Source: Pelagibius sp037652055 (GTDB lineage Bacteria > Pseudomonadota > Alphaproteobacteria > Kiloniellales > Kiloniellaceae). Taken from it: a stretch of DNA of 64,000 nt. Within the stretch, counting starts at the first letter, position 1. Each line of letters opens with the position of its first letter. Positions 35,889 through 44,535 of this stretch are shown piece after piece. The notes under the pieces were generated by a model. It did no database searches. It was given only the letters and a program-made list of their open reading frames with translations, and was not told the origin of the DNA. Made by a program: the position numbers and the translations under genes. The stretch spans positions 1,302,001 through 1,366,000 of the forward strand of contig NZ_JBBKAH010000002.1 of assembly GCF_037652055.1 (NCBI RefSeq). Reading direction: 5' to 3'.

Positions 35889-37965
35889 CGGATGTCTCCT
35901 TCCTGACGATCAGGGCGTCGGCAGCGAAGGCGCCCCGGCCCTCGGCTGACACGATCAAGGGATTGATTTCCAGTTCGACGATGGCGTCCTGCTCGGCCAA
36001 TACCAGGCGCTGCACCGCCTCGATGGTCTCGATCACGGCCACCAGATCGCCTTTGGCACGGCCGCGGAAGCCGGCCAAGAGCGGGGCCGACTTGAGGTTC
36101 GCGAGGGCCGCTTCGAGCTCCGCGCGGGTTGCCGGCAGCGGCAGGGTGACGGTATCGCGCAGCAGCTCGACCAGCACGCCGCCACTGCCCAGCGTGAGCA
36201 CCAAGCCGAAGGGCGGGTCGGCGGTGATGCCGACGATGAGCTCGGAGAGCGGGTCGGCGACCATGCGCTCGACGTAGAGTCCGCTGCCGATGCCGGCCAG
36301 CGCCGTGGCCGCTTTGCGCAAAGCCTCCGGGCCTGCGAGGTTCAGGTGCACGCCGCCGGCCTCGGTCTTGTGGGCGAGGCCGAGGGCCTTCAAAGCCACC
36401 GGGTAGCCGAGGCCCTCTGCGGCTGCGATGGCCTCCTCGGCGTTGGCGACGCGGTGGCCGGCCGGCACGGCGACGCCGTGGCGCGCCAGCAGGTCCTTGG
36501 CCGCGACCTCGTCGAGCGTCTTGGTCGTGCCCCCGGTCGTCGTCGCCAGCGCGACCGGCGGCGGCGCCTCGCGTCGCCAAGCGGTGCCGATGTCGGCGGC
36601 TGCTTCTGCCGCGTCGAGCGCCTCGCCGATCCCGCCCAGCGGCACCAGGCCGCGTGCCAGAATGTCCGCCGCCTGTGTCTCCGAGATGTTCTCCGGCAGG
36701 CTGGCGACCACCGCGCCCTTGGCGCTGTGAGCTTTCAGCGCGGCTTCGAAGGCGCGCAGGGTCGTCCACCAGTCGGTGTCGGCGCAGCGGTCACCGCGCG
36801 GAAAGTCGAGCACCAGGAGGTTGAGGTCGAAGCCGGCGCCGACCATGGCGGTGAAGGTCGCCGTCATCGCCGGCTCGTCGGCCCAGATGAAGGTGTGATA
36901 GTCGAGCGGATTGGCCACCGTCACCAGCGGCCCGAGGGTCGCCTTCGCGGCGCTGGTCTGTGCCGGGGTCAGCGCGCGGTAGAAGACGCGCCGGCCTTCG
37001 GCGGAATCCGCCATGACCGAGGCCTCGCCGCCCGAGCAGCTCATCGACGACAAGGCATAGCCCGCGAGCGGCCCGGTGACGTGCAGCAGCTTCAGGGTCT
37101 CCAGGAAGGCGGGGATCGAGTTCAGCCGCGCGATGCCGAGGCGGCGCAGGAAGGCGTCGGAGGCGGCATCGGAACCCGCCAGCGAGGCGGTGTGCGACAG
37201 CGTCGCGGCGCGCGCCTGTGCAGAGCGGCCGAGCTTCATGGCGACCACCGGCTTCTTCAGCGCGCGGGCCTTGGCGGCGACGGTCTCCAGGGCGGTCAGG
37301 GAATCGAAGCCTTCGATGTGCAGGCCCAAGGCGGTGACCCGCGGGTCGTCGAGCAGTCCGAGCGCCAGTTCCGAAAGGCCGGTCTGTGCCTGATTGCCGG
37401 CCGTCATCACGTAGGCCAGCGGCAGGCCGCGGCGCTGCATGGTCATGTTGATGGCGATGTTGGACGACTGCGTGACGATGGCGACACCGCGCGCGTCCTT
37501 GGCGAGGCGCTGGCCGCCGTGCTGATCGGGCCACAAGAGGGCGCCGTCGCCGTAGTTGATCATGCCGTAGCAGTTGGGGCCGATCATCGGCATGGCGCCG
37601 GCGGCCTCCACCAACGCCGCCTGCAGGCTCTCGCCCTCGGCGTCCTCGCTGCCCGCCTCGCGGAAGCCGGAGGCGTAGCAGACGGCACCGCCGGCCCCGC
37701 GCGCGGCAAGCTCGCGAACCACATCGATGGTGAGGTGCCTGTTCACCGCGACGAAGGCGGCGTCCGGCGCGCCGGGCAGGTCAGCGACCGAGCGGTAGGC
37801 GCGGCGGCCGGCCACTTCGTCCTTACCCGGATGTACCGGCCAGATCTCGCCGGTGTAGCCCATGCGATCGCATTGACGCACGACCTCCGCCGCCGGGCCG
37901 CCGCCGATGACGGCGATGGTGCGGGGCCGCAAAAGGCGTTCGAGGGAGCGCGGCGGTCTCAGCAT
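35881..37965 (-). CDS. ADP-forming acyl-CoA ligase (fused alpha-beta, ACD family)
   Basis: A 694-aa NDP-forming acyl-CoA synthetase. Domain order: CoA-binding Rossmann domain (about 8-140; RTIAVIGGGPAAEVVRQCDR), a succinyl-CoA-ligase-like domain (about 150-420, with the probable phospho-His in LSHTASLAGSDAASD), and a C-terminal ATP-grasp domain (about 470-690; DEVAAKDLLARHGVAVPAGH, LTLGSGGVLVELLRDT). ATG at 37965 overlaps the acyl-CoA dehydrogenase stop by 7 bases. Here it could activate gamma-butyrobetaine, crotonobetaine or carnitine, in place of CaiB/CaiC. That substrate is inference from neighbours. Confidence 0.87.
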   Translation of the reverse strand: MLRPPRSLERLLRPRTIAVIGGGPAAEVVRQCDRMGYTGEIWPVHPGKDEVAGRRAYRSVADLPGAPDAAFVAVNRHLTIDVVRELAARGAGGAVCYASGFREAGSEDAEGESLQAALVEAAGAMPMIGPNCYGMINYGDGALLWPDQHGGQRLAKDARGVAIVTQSSNIAINMTMQRRGLPLAYVMTAGNQAQTGLSELALGLLDDPRVTALGLHIEGFDSLTALETVAAKARALKKPVVAMKLGRSAQARAATLSHTASLAGSDAASDAFLRRLGIARLNSIPAFLETLKLLHVTGPLAGYALSSMSCSGGEASVMADSAEGRRVFYRALTPAQTSAAKATLGPLVTVANPLDYHTFIWADEPAMTATFTAMVGAGFDLNLLVLDFPRGDRCADTDWWTTLRAFEAALKAHSAKGAVVASLPENISETQAADILARGLVPLGGIGEALDAAEAAADIGTAWRREAPPPVALATTTGGTTKTLDEVAAKDLLARHGVAVPAGHRVANAEEAIAAAEGLGYPVALKALGLAHKTEAGGVHLNLAGPEALRKAATALAGIGSGLYVERMVADPLSELIVGITADPPFGLVLTLGSGGVLVELLRDTVTLPLPATRAELEAALANLKSAPLLAGFRGRAKGDLVAVIETIEAVQRLVLAEQDAIVELEINPLIVSAEGRGAFAADALIVRKETSDA

Positions 37966-39119
37966 CCGAGCGGCCGCAGCAGTTCGCGCGAGATGATGTG
38001 GCGCTGGATCTCCGAGGTGCCGTCCCAAATGCGCTCGACCCGGGCGTCGCGCCAGAAGCGCTCCAGCGGAAGGTCGTCCATCAGTCCCATGCCGCCGTGG
38101 ATCTGGATCGCCTCGTCGGTAACGCGCGCCAGCATCTCGGTGGCGTAGAGCTTGGCAGAGGCGATCTCGCGGTTCGCCGGCAGACCCTGGTCGAGGCGCC
38201 AGGCGGCGGAAAGCGTCAGCCAGTCCGCCGCATCGATCTCCGTCACCATGTCGGCGAGCTTGAAGGAGACGCCCTGGAAGCGGCCGATCTTCTGGCCGAA
38301 CTGCTTGCGCTCGGCGGCGTAACCGACCGCATAGTCGAAAGCGCGCCGCGCGCGGCCCACCGCCATGGTGGCGACGGTGAGGCGGGTGGCGTAGAGCCAG
38401 TCGTTGGCGATGTCGAAGCCACGGTGTAGTTCGCCCAGGATCTGGCCCTTGGGCAGGCGGCAGTTGTCGAAGCTGAGGATGCAGTTGTGGTAGCCGTGGT
38501 GCGAGACCGAGTTGTAGCCCTTCAGGATCTCGAAGCCCGGGGTGCCGCGGTCGACCAGAAAGCAGGTGATCTTCTTTTTCGTGCCGGCGGCGGTTTCCTC
38601 CTCGCCGGTGGCGATGAAGACGATGACGAAGTCGGCGATGTCGGCGTGGCTGATGAAGTGCTTGCTGCCGTTGACGATCCAGTCGTCGCCGTCGGGCCGT
38701 GCGCTGCACTTCATGCCGCGCACGTCGGAGCCGGCATCGGGCTCGGACATGGCGAGCGCGTCGAACTTGTCGCCGCGCACTGCGGGCAGCAGGTAGCGCT
38801 CGCGCTGCTCGCCCTCGCAGGCCATGAGGATGCCGGAGGGCCGCCCGAAGAACACGGTGAGCGCCATGGAGGCGCGGCCGAGTTCACGCTCCAGCAGGGT
38901 GAAGTCGAGATGGCCGAGACCGCCGCCGCCGACGTCCTCCGGCATGTTGGCGGCGAAGAAGCCGATGTCGCGGCACTTGCGCGCGATCTCCAGGCCCAGC
39001 TCGCGCGGCACGGCGCGGTCGCGCTCGACCTGCGCCTCATGCGGGTAGAGCTCGTTCTCGACGAAGCTGCGCACGGTGTCGACGATCATCTGCTGTTCTT
39101 CGCTGAGACCGAAGTTCAT
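37959..39119 (-). CDS. Acyl-CoA dehydrogenase (CaiA/gamma-butyrobetainyl-CoA type)
   Basis: A 386-aa FAD acyl-CoA dehydrogenase. Family blocks: AMSEPDAGSDVRGMKCSARP, NGSKHFISHADIADFVIVF, RKQFGQKIGRFQGVSFKLAD and QIHGGMGLMDDLPLERFWRD, with RIWDGTSEIQRHIISREL at the end. The catalytic Glu would lie in the QIHGG-RFWRD region or helix G, as usual. Between a CaiD-like hydratase with a CoA ligase and carnitine dehydrogenase, oxidation of gamma-butyrobetainyl-CoA to crotonobetainyl-CoA is the likeliest reaction. Electrons would go to ETF, whose genes are not in the window. Confidence 0.87.
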   Translation of the reverse strand: MNFGLSEEQQMIVDTVRSFVENELYPHEAQVERDRAVPRELGLEIARKCRDIGFFAANMPEDVGGGGLGHLDFTLLERELGRASMALTVFFGRPSGILMACEGEQRERYLLPAVRGDKFDALAMSEPDAGSDVRGMKCSARPDGDDWIVNGSKHFISHADIADFVIVFIATGEEETAAGTKKKITCFLVDRGTPGFEILKGYNSVSHHGYHNCILSFDNCRLPKGQILGELHRGFDIANDWLYATRLTVATMAVGRARRAFDYAVGYAAERKQFGQKIGRFQGVSFKLADMVTEIDAADWLTLSAAWRLDQGLPANREIASAKLYATEMLARVTDEAIQIHGGMGLMDDLPLERFWRDARVERIWDGTSEIQRHIISRELLRPLGC

Positions 39120-39141
39120 CGCGGAAATCTCCCTTTTCGTG

Positions 39142-40626
39142 CTACCGGGCCTGGCCGACGGCGCGGCCGGTGCCTTCGGGACGTTCCAGCCTTGCGTGGG
39201 CCGCCGCCAGTTCAGCCGCCTTGGCGGCGATGGCCGGCGCCGGGTCGGCGGCGCTGCGGGTCTTCAGGCTGACGTGGATCAGCATGTGCTCGCCGGTTGC
39301 CAGCAGACGCCCATCCTCGTGATAGAGCCGGTGGAAGAGATGCAGCTTCTTGCCCGCCGCTGCCAAGACCTGGGTGGTCGCCTTCACGGGCTCCAGTGCC
39401 GCCACCTCGTCCAGGTGGCGGATGTGGGTCTCGACGGTGAAGTAGGAGCCGCCGTTTGTCACGTAGTCGGCGTCGACGCCGATCAGCCGCAGCAGCGCGT
39501 CGCTGGCGTCGGCGAAACACTGCAGGTAGCGGCTCTCGGTCATGTGGTTGTTGTAGTCGGTCCAGTCGGCCGGTACCCGCATGTCGAGGGTCGGGACCGG
39601 CTGCGAGGGATCGAAGTCTGCTGCCCCGGCCACTGCGGCGCCGGCGGCGTCGACCAGACCGCGCTCGTAGGCCGCCAGCGCCTTGCCGGCGCCCCAGTCC
39701 TTCACCTTCAGCGCCTGCAGGATGGCGATGAGGTTGTCGTCACGGATACGCTCCAGCTCGCGGATGGAGTATTTGCCGGACTGTTCGTCGGACTGGCTGG
39801 ACACCAGGTCGACCAGCTCGTCGGTGAAGTCCGGCACGTTGGTCAGCTTGGTCCAGGGCCACTTCAGACAGGGGCCGAACTGCGCCATGAAGTGGCGCAT
39901 GCCGGCCTCGCCGCCGGCGATGCGGTAGGTCTCGAAGATGCCCATCTGCGCCCAGCGCAGGCCGAATCCGTAACGGATGGCGTCGTCGATCTCCGCGGTG
40001 GTGGCGATGCCGTCGGTGACCAGCCAGAGGCACTCGCGCCACACCGCTTCGAGCAGCCGGTCGGCCACGAAGGCCTCGATCTCCTTCTTGATGTGCAGCG
40101 GATGCATGCCGAGGGCGGTGTAGATCGCCTTGGCGCGCTCAATGGTCACCGGCGCCGTCTTGGCACCGCCGACCAGCTCGACCAGCGGCAGCAGGTAGAC
40201 CGGATTAAAAGGATGAGCGACGAGCAGACGCTCGGGCAGCATCATCTTCGCCTGCAGATCGCTGGGCAGGATGCCGGACGTCGAGGACGCGATGAGCGCG
40301 GTCGGCAGGGCGGCGGTCTCCACTTCGGCGTAGACCGCCTGCTTGATGTCCAGGCGCTCGGGAACCGATTCGACGATCAGTTCGGCGTTCCTCACCGCCT
40401 CGGCGATGCTGGCCGCGAAGGTGAGGCGGCCCTTGGACCGGCGCGGCGCCAGGGTCAGCTTGGCATAGGCGCGCTCGGCGTTGTCGAGCACCGCCTGCAG
40501 GCGCCGTTCGGCCTCCGGCGCCGGGTCGTAGACCGCGACGTCGATGCCGTTCTCCAGCAGGCGGGCGACCCAGCCCGCGCCGATCACGCCGCCGCCGATG
40601 GCGGCCGCCTTCTTGATGATGCTCAT
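39142..40626 (-). CDS. Carnitine 3-dehydrogenase fused to betainyl-CoA thioesterase-like domain
   Basis: A 494-aa fusion. Residues 1 to about 315 are a 3-hydroxyacyl-CoA-dehydrogenase-like NAD enzyme (AAIGGGVIGAGWVARLLENG, SSTSGILPSDLQ, HPFNPVYLLPLVELVGG) of the carnitine dehydrogenase type, oxidising L-carnitine to 3-dehydrocarnitine. Residues about 345-480 are a hot-dog thioesterase (WTDYNNHMTESRYLQCFADA, THIRHLDEVAALEPVKATTQ) matching CdhB, which releases betaine from betainyl-CoA. From memory, rhizobial carnitine dehydrogenases have the same fusion. It lies 4 bases downstream of the cleavage-enzyme gene. Confidence 0.9.
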   Translation of the reverse strand: MSIIKKAAAIGGGVIGAGWVARLLENGIDVAVYDPAPEAERRLQAVLDNAERAYAKLTLAPRRSKGRLTFAASIAEAVRNAELIVESVPERLDIKQAVYAEVETAALPTALIASSTSGILPSDLQAKMMLPERLLVAHPFNPVYLLPLVELVGGAKTAPVTIERAKAIYTALGMHPLHIKKEIEAFVADRLLEAVWRECLWLVTDGIATTAEIDDAIRYGFGLRWAQMGIFETYRIAGGEAGMRHFMAQFGPCLKWPWTKLTNVPDFTDELVDLVSSQSDEQSGKYSIRELERIRDDNLIAILQALKVKDWGAGKALAAYERGLVDAAGAAVAGAADFDPSQPVPTLDMRVPADWTDYNNHMTESRYLQCFADASDALLRLIGVDADYVTNGGSYFTVETHIRHLDEVAALEPVKATTQVLAAAGKKLHLFHRLYHEDGRLLATGEHMLIHVSLKTRSAADPAPAIAAKAAELAAAHARLERPEGTGRAVGQAR

Positions 40627-40630
40627 CGGT

Positions 40631-41536
40631 CTACCAGCGCTTCTGCAGCTTCAGTTTCTCGCGCACCTCGGCCGGGCCGAGGAGTCGGCTGCCCATCGCC
40701 GTGGCGATGGTCGCCGCGCGCTCGACGAGCTGGCCGTTGGTCGCCAGGACGCCCTTGCCCAGCCAGATGTTGTCCTCCAGGCCGACGCGGATGTTACCGC
40801 CGGCGAGCACCGCCATGGCGGCGTAGGGCAGCTGGTTGCGGCCGATGGAGAACGCCGAGAACACCCAGTCGTCGGGCAGGTTGGCCGTCATCGCCATGAG
40901 GGTCGCAATGTCGTCCGGCGCGCCCCAGGGGATGCCCATGCAGAGCTGGATCATCACCGGGTCGTCGATCAGCCCCTGGTCCTTCAGCCACTTGGCCAGC
41001 AGCACGTGGCCGGTGTCGAAGGCCTCGATCTCCGGGCGCACGCCCAGCGCCTGAACCTGCCGGGCCATCTCCTTCAGCATGGCCGGCGTGTTGGTCATGA
41101 TGTAGTCGCCCTCGCCGAAGTTCATGGTGCCGCAGTCGATGGTGCAGATCTCCGGCAGGATCTGGCGCACGTGGTCCAGGCGCTCGCTGGCGCCGGCCAT
41201 GTCGGTGCCGCTGCCGGACGGCGGCAGCGGCTGCTCGACGCTGCCCAGCGTCAGGTCGCCGCCCATGCCGGCGGTCAGGTTCAGCACCATGTCGACGCCG
41301 GAGTCCTTAATGTAACCGACGGCCTCGGCATAGAGCGCCGGGGCGCGCGCCGGCCCGCCGGTTTCCGGGTTGCGCACGTGGATGTGGACCACGGCGGCAC
41401 CGGCCTGAGCGGCCTCGATGCAGGCGTCGGCGATCTGGCGCGGCGTCACCGGCACCTTGTCGGAGCGCCCGGTGGTGTCGCCGGCGCCGGTCACGGCGCA
41501 GGTGATGAAAACGTCGCGGCTGGGCTGCAGGGCCAT
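40631..41536 (-). CDS. Beta-keto acid cleavage enzyme (BKACE), dehydrocarnitine type
   Basis: A 301-aa DUF849/BKACE enzyme. It transfers a C2 unit from a 3-keto acid to acetyl-CoA; on 3-dehydrocarnitine it gives acetoacetate and betainyl-CoA. The zinc ligands appear in AAVVHIHVRNPETG, with NLTAGMGG, IEAFDTGHVLLAKWLKDQGL and VGLEDNIWLGKGVLATNGQL as further family blocks. ATG at 41536 was chosen from family length; longer frames extend to 41770 across the regulator's promoter. First gene of the carnitine operon and divergent from a CdhR-like regulator. Confidence 0.9.
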   Translation of the reverse strand: MALQPSRDVFITCAVTGAGDTTGRSDKVPVTPRQIADACIEAAQAGAAVVHIHVRNPETGGPARAPALYAEAVGYIKDSGVDMVLNLTAGMGGDLTLGSVEQPLPPSGSGTDMAGASERLDHVRQILPEICTIDCGTMNFGEGDYIMTNTPAMLKEMARQVQALGVRPEIEAFDTGHVLLAKWLKDQGLIDDPVMIQLCMGIPWGAPDDIATLMAMTANLPDDWVFSAFSIGRNQLPYAAMAVLAGGNIRVGLEDNIWLGKGVLATNGQLVERAATIATAMGSRLLGPAEVREKLKLQKRW

Positions 41537-41637
41537 CTCTGGTTCTCTCCGATCTTCTTTTGGGGCCGGTGTGACATCCGGCCCCCGATGATGACGCCCT
41601 TGCCGAATTAGAATTGACGATTTACGAATACAAATTG

Positions 41638-42630
41638 ATGAAAAGCGAAAGCTCGATCTTTGCGCCCGCGGACGATCCCCTCGCGGTGACCCTGCTGCTG
41701 CTGCCCGATTCCTCGATGCTGTCGCTGGCATCGACGCTGGACCCTCTGCGCGCGGCCAACCGCCTGGCACGCCGCCCGCTGTTCTCCTGGCGCATCGTCA
41801 CGCCCGACGGCAGCCCGGCGACACTCACCTGCGGCGTGCCGGTGGCGGCCGAGGGCGCGCTTACCCGCCAGCTTTCCGGCGACGTCCTCATCGTCGTCGC
41901 CGGGTTTTACCAGGAGCGCCATGCCGGCAGGGAGGTTCTGACCCGGCTGCGCGCGGCGGCGCGCAACTTCCGTGCCCTCGGCGGCATCGAGGCCGGCAGC
42001 TGGCTCCTGGCCCGCGCCGGCCTGCTGGACGGGCGCGCGGCGACCACCCACTGGGAAGATCTGGAGGACTTCGGCCAGCGCTTTCCGGAGGTGAACCTGC
42101 TGCCGGACCGCTTCGTCATCGACGGGCGGGTCTTCACCGCGGGCGGCGCCTCACCCAGCTTCGATCTGATGCTGCACCTGATCCGCAGCCGCTTCGGCTA
42201 TGCCCTGGCGCTGGAGGTGGCCAGCGTCTTCATCTACGACGAGGCCCACGCGGCGAGCGACGCCCAGCCTTTGGTCTCGCTCGGCCGCCTTGCCGGCTAC
42301 GAGCCGCGGGTCGCCGCCGCCATCCGCCTGATGGAGCAGCGCCTCGACAGCCCGCTCACCACGGCGGCCATCGCCAAGCGGCTGGAGGTTTCCGTGCGGA
42401 CCCTGGAGCTGCTGTTCAAGCAGGCGCTCGGCATGGGCCCCGGCACCTATTACCTGCGCCTGCGCCTACAGGCCGCCCGCCGCCTGCTGCTCGATACCCG
42501 CCTTTCCATGCAGGTCATCGCCGTGCGCTGCGGATTCGGTTCGCATTCCGCCTTCTCGCGCATCTTCCGCCAGCACTTCGCGGTCAGTCCCAGCGCCTAT
42601 CGCCGCGGTCCCCGCGGCAGCGTGGCGTGA
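41638..42630 (+). CDS. AraC-family regulator with GATase1-like domain (CdhR/GbdR type)
   Basis: A 330-aa regulator: an N-terminal DJ-1/PfpI glutamine-amidotransferase-like domain (about 10-185, VTLLLLPDSSMLSLASTLDP, GIEAGSWLLARAGLLDGRAA, WEDLEDFGQRFP) and two C-terminal AraC helix-turn-helices (about 225-325; AIAKRLEVSVRTLELLFKQA and VIAVRCGFGSHSAFSRIFRQ). This is the GbdR/CdhR/ArgR group, which responds to betaine, carnitine or amino acids. ATG 41638 was chosen; a TTG at 41614 is possible. Divergent from the carnitine operon, so likely its carnitine-responsive activator. Confidence 0.88.
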   Translation: MKSESSIFAPADDPLAVTLLLLPDSSMLSLASTLDPLRAANRLARRPLFSWRIVTPDGSPATLTCGVPVAAEGALTRQLSGDVLIVVAGFYQERHAGREVLTRLRAAARNFRALGGIEAGSWLLARAGLLDGRAATTHWEDLEDFGQRFPEVNLLPDRFVIDGRVFTAGGASPSFDLMLHLIRSRFGYALALEVASVFIYDEAHAASDAQPLVSLGRLAGYEPRVAAAIRLMEQRLDSPLTTAAIAKRLEVSVRTLELLFKQALGMGPGTYYLRLRLQAARRLLLDTRLSMQVIAVRCGFGSHSAFSRIFRQHFAVSPSAYRRGPRGSVA

Positions 42631-42667
42631 GGTATTTGCTGGCTGAATCGCGCTATTGTATGTCTTA

Positions 42668-42679
42668 GTCTCGCGAGAC
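42668..42679. promoter_or_regulatory. Perfect 12-bp palindrome before the MFS gene
   Basis: GTCTCGCGAGAC at 42668-42679 is a perfect palindrome, flanked by TGTCT (42661-42665). It lies 61 bases before the MFS start in a 110-base gap and could be an operator. No regulator gene points to it directly. Confidence 0.35.
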
Positions 42680-42740
42680 AGGCAGGCCTCAAAGGGCACA
42701 AGCTGGGCGGCAGAGCGAAACAGCTGCCGAAGAGGCGCCG

Positions 42741-43955
42741 ATGCATGAGCGGCTGAATTTCCTTTTCCTGAACCTGGGTCATTTCTTCGACCATTTCTTC
42801 ATTCTGATCATCGCGACGGTCGTGCTGGCGCTGGGTCCGCAGTGGGGCATGGATTACGATGCGCTGATCCCCTACGCGACGCCGTGCTTCGTCATGTTCG
42901 GCCTGGGCGCGATCCCGTCGGGCTGGCTGGCGGACAAGTGGAGCCGGGAAGGCATGATGATCGTCTTCTTCACCGGCATCGGCGCCGCGTCGATTCTGGC
43001 CGGCTTCGCGACGACGCCGCTGGAACTCGGGGCCTGCCTTTTCCTCGTTGGCGTGTTCGCCTCCATCTACCATCCCGTCGGCATCGCCATGGTGGTGCAC
43101 GGCCGGCAGAAGGCGGGCATGCCGCTGGCGGTCAACGGCGTGTTTGGCAACCTGGGCGTGGCGTCTGCAGCGCTGGTCGCCGGCTTCCTGGTCGACACCA
43201 AGGGCTGGCAGGCCGCCTTCATTCTGCCGGGCCTTGTCTCGATCGGGCTGGGCGCCGCCTATGCTCTGCTGGTTTGGAGCGGCCGGCACGCACGGGCCGA
43301 GGCGATCCGCAGCGGTGCCGCCGCGGCGCGGGCATCGGCGGGCACGGTACAGGTCGAGCGCCAGACGCTGATCCGCATCTTCACGATCGTTTTCCTCACC
43401 ACGGCGCTGGGCAGCATGATCTTCCAGTGCATGACCTTCGCGCTGCCCAAGATCTTCGACGAAAGGCTTGCGGACTTCGCCACCACGCCGACCGAGGTCG
43501 GCTGGTGGGCTTTCCTGGTCTTCGCGGCGGCGGCTCTGGCCCAGCTCGTGGTCGGCTACCTGCTCGACCGCCACTCGGCGCGCACCATCTTCCTGCTGGT
43601 CGCCGGCTTCCAGGCCCCGCTGTTTTTCGTGACGATGAATCTGGCGGGCGTGCCGGCGCTGGTGACGGCGCTGGGATTCATGCTGCTGGTGTTCGGGCAG
43701 ATCCCCATCAACGACGTGCTGGTCGCCCGGGTCAGCAAGAGCGAATGGCGCAGCCGCGCCTTCGCCGGCCGCCTGATCGTCGGCTTCGGCATCAGCTCGA
43801 CCGCCATCCCGCTGGTATCCTTCGTCTACCGCGAAGGGGGCTTTGCCGTCCTCTTCGCGATCATGGCCGTCCTCGCGATGGCGATCTGCCTGGCGGTGAG
43901 CTTCCTGCCGCGCACCGGTGCCGTGTTTTCCCAGCAGGTCGCCCCGGCGGAATAG
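42741..43955 (+). CDS. MFS transporter
   Basis: A 404-aa major-facilitator protein with about 12 helices. The cytoplasmic loop between helices 2 and 3 reads PSGWLADKWSREGMM, a variant of the G-x-x-x-D-R-x-G-R-R signature. ASIYHPVGIAMVVHGRQKAG and the HFFDHFFILIIATVVLALGP opening resemble the fosmidomycin-resistance (Fsr-like) branch. It is a separate unit after the AraC gene. Substrate unknown; export of a small molecule, or uptake linked to carnitine use, are both possible. Confidence 0.82.
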   Translation: MHERLNFLFLNLGHFFDHFFILIIATVVLALGPQWGMDYDALIPYATPCFVMFGLGAIPSGWLADKWSREGMMIVFFTGIGAASILAGFATTPLELGACLFLVGVFASIYHPVGIAMVVHGRQKAGMPLAVNGVFGNLGVASAALVAGFLVDTKGWQAAFILPGLVSIGLGAAYALLVWSGRHARAEAIRSGAAAARASAGTVQVERQTLIRIFTIVFLTTALGSMIFQCMTFALPKIFDERLADFATTPTEVGWWAFLVFAAAALAQLVVGYLLDRHSARTIFLLVAGFQAPLFFVTMNLAGVPALVTALGFMLLVFGQIPINDVLVARVSKSEWRSRAFAGRLIVGFGISSTAIPLVSFVYREGGFAVLFAIMAVLAMAICLAVSFLPRTGAVFSQQVAPAE

Positions 43956-44067
43956 GGGCGGCCCCGCGGCGGAGTCTGGGCTTGATCCCGCTATGGTCCT
44001 GGCCGACACTCAATTTCGTGCATGCCAACCTGCAACGGTCCCGCAAGCCGCAAACCAAGGTCATGAG

Positions 44068-44535
44068 ATGCATCGCGTCGGCATAATCCCCTTCGATACG
44101 AGAGACACCGCCGTGGCGGTCCTGTTCGTCACCTCGCAGACCCGCGGGAGATGGATTCTGCCCAAAGGCAAGATCAAGCCGAACGAGACGCACCTGGAGG
44201 CCTGCCTGCGCGAAGGTTTCGAGGAAGCCGGCGTGAAGGGCATCGTTCTCGCGGACTTTCCGATAACGGTTGTCGTCACCAAGCAAACCACTTCCGGCAA
44301 GGTCGCGTTGCCGGTCACCTACTACCCGCTGCTGGTGACCGAGCAGGTCGACGAATGGCCGGAGAAGGATCGGCGTCAGCGGCACTGGGCGTTGATCGAG
44401 GACGCGCCGCGAGTCGCCTACCGCGAGGATCTCCTGCCGCTGATCAAGCAGTTCGACGACCTGCGGCCGTGGATCACAGAAGCTGCAGGCCGCCATAAAT
44501 CAGCGCAGCCAGAAGCGCTGACGCCGGCACGGTGA
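44068..44535 (+). CDS. Nudix hydrolase, diphosphoinositol-polyphosphatase-like
   Basis: A 155-aa Nudix protein. The Nudix box is complete: G-x5-E-x7-RE-x2-EE-x-G (GKIKPNETHLEACLREGFEE then AGV), with Gly in the usual hydrophobic place after RE. RGRWILPKGKI before the box resembles the small DIPP/ADP-ribose group that hydrolyses nucleoside or inositol diphosphates. ATG at 44068 follows GGTCATGAG. Its last 62 bases overlap the 3' end of the convergent phosphate-transporter gene, an unusually long overlap. Substrate not predictable. Confidence 0.85.
   Translation: MHRVGIIPFDTRDTAVAVLFVTSQTRGRWILPKGKIKPNETHLEACLREGFEEAGVKGIVLADFPITVVVTKQTTSGKVALPVTYYPLLVTEQVDEWPEKDRRQRHWALIEDAPRVAYREDLLPLIKQFDDLRPWITEAAGRHKSAQPEALTPAR

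Noticed and set aside
37966..38709. N-terminal extension of the acyl-CoA ligase frame
   Set aside because: This part overlaps the acyl-CoA dehydrogenase gene in another frame and is arginine/histidine-rich; the family starts at the ATG at 37965.
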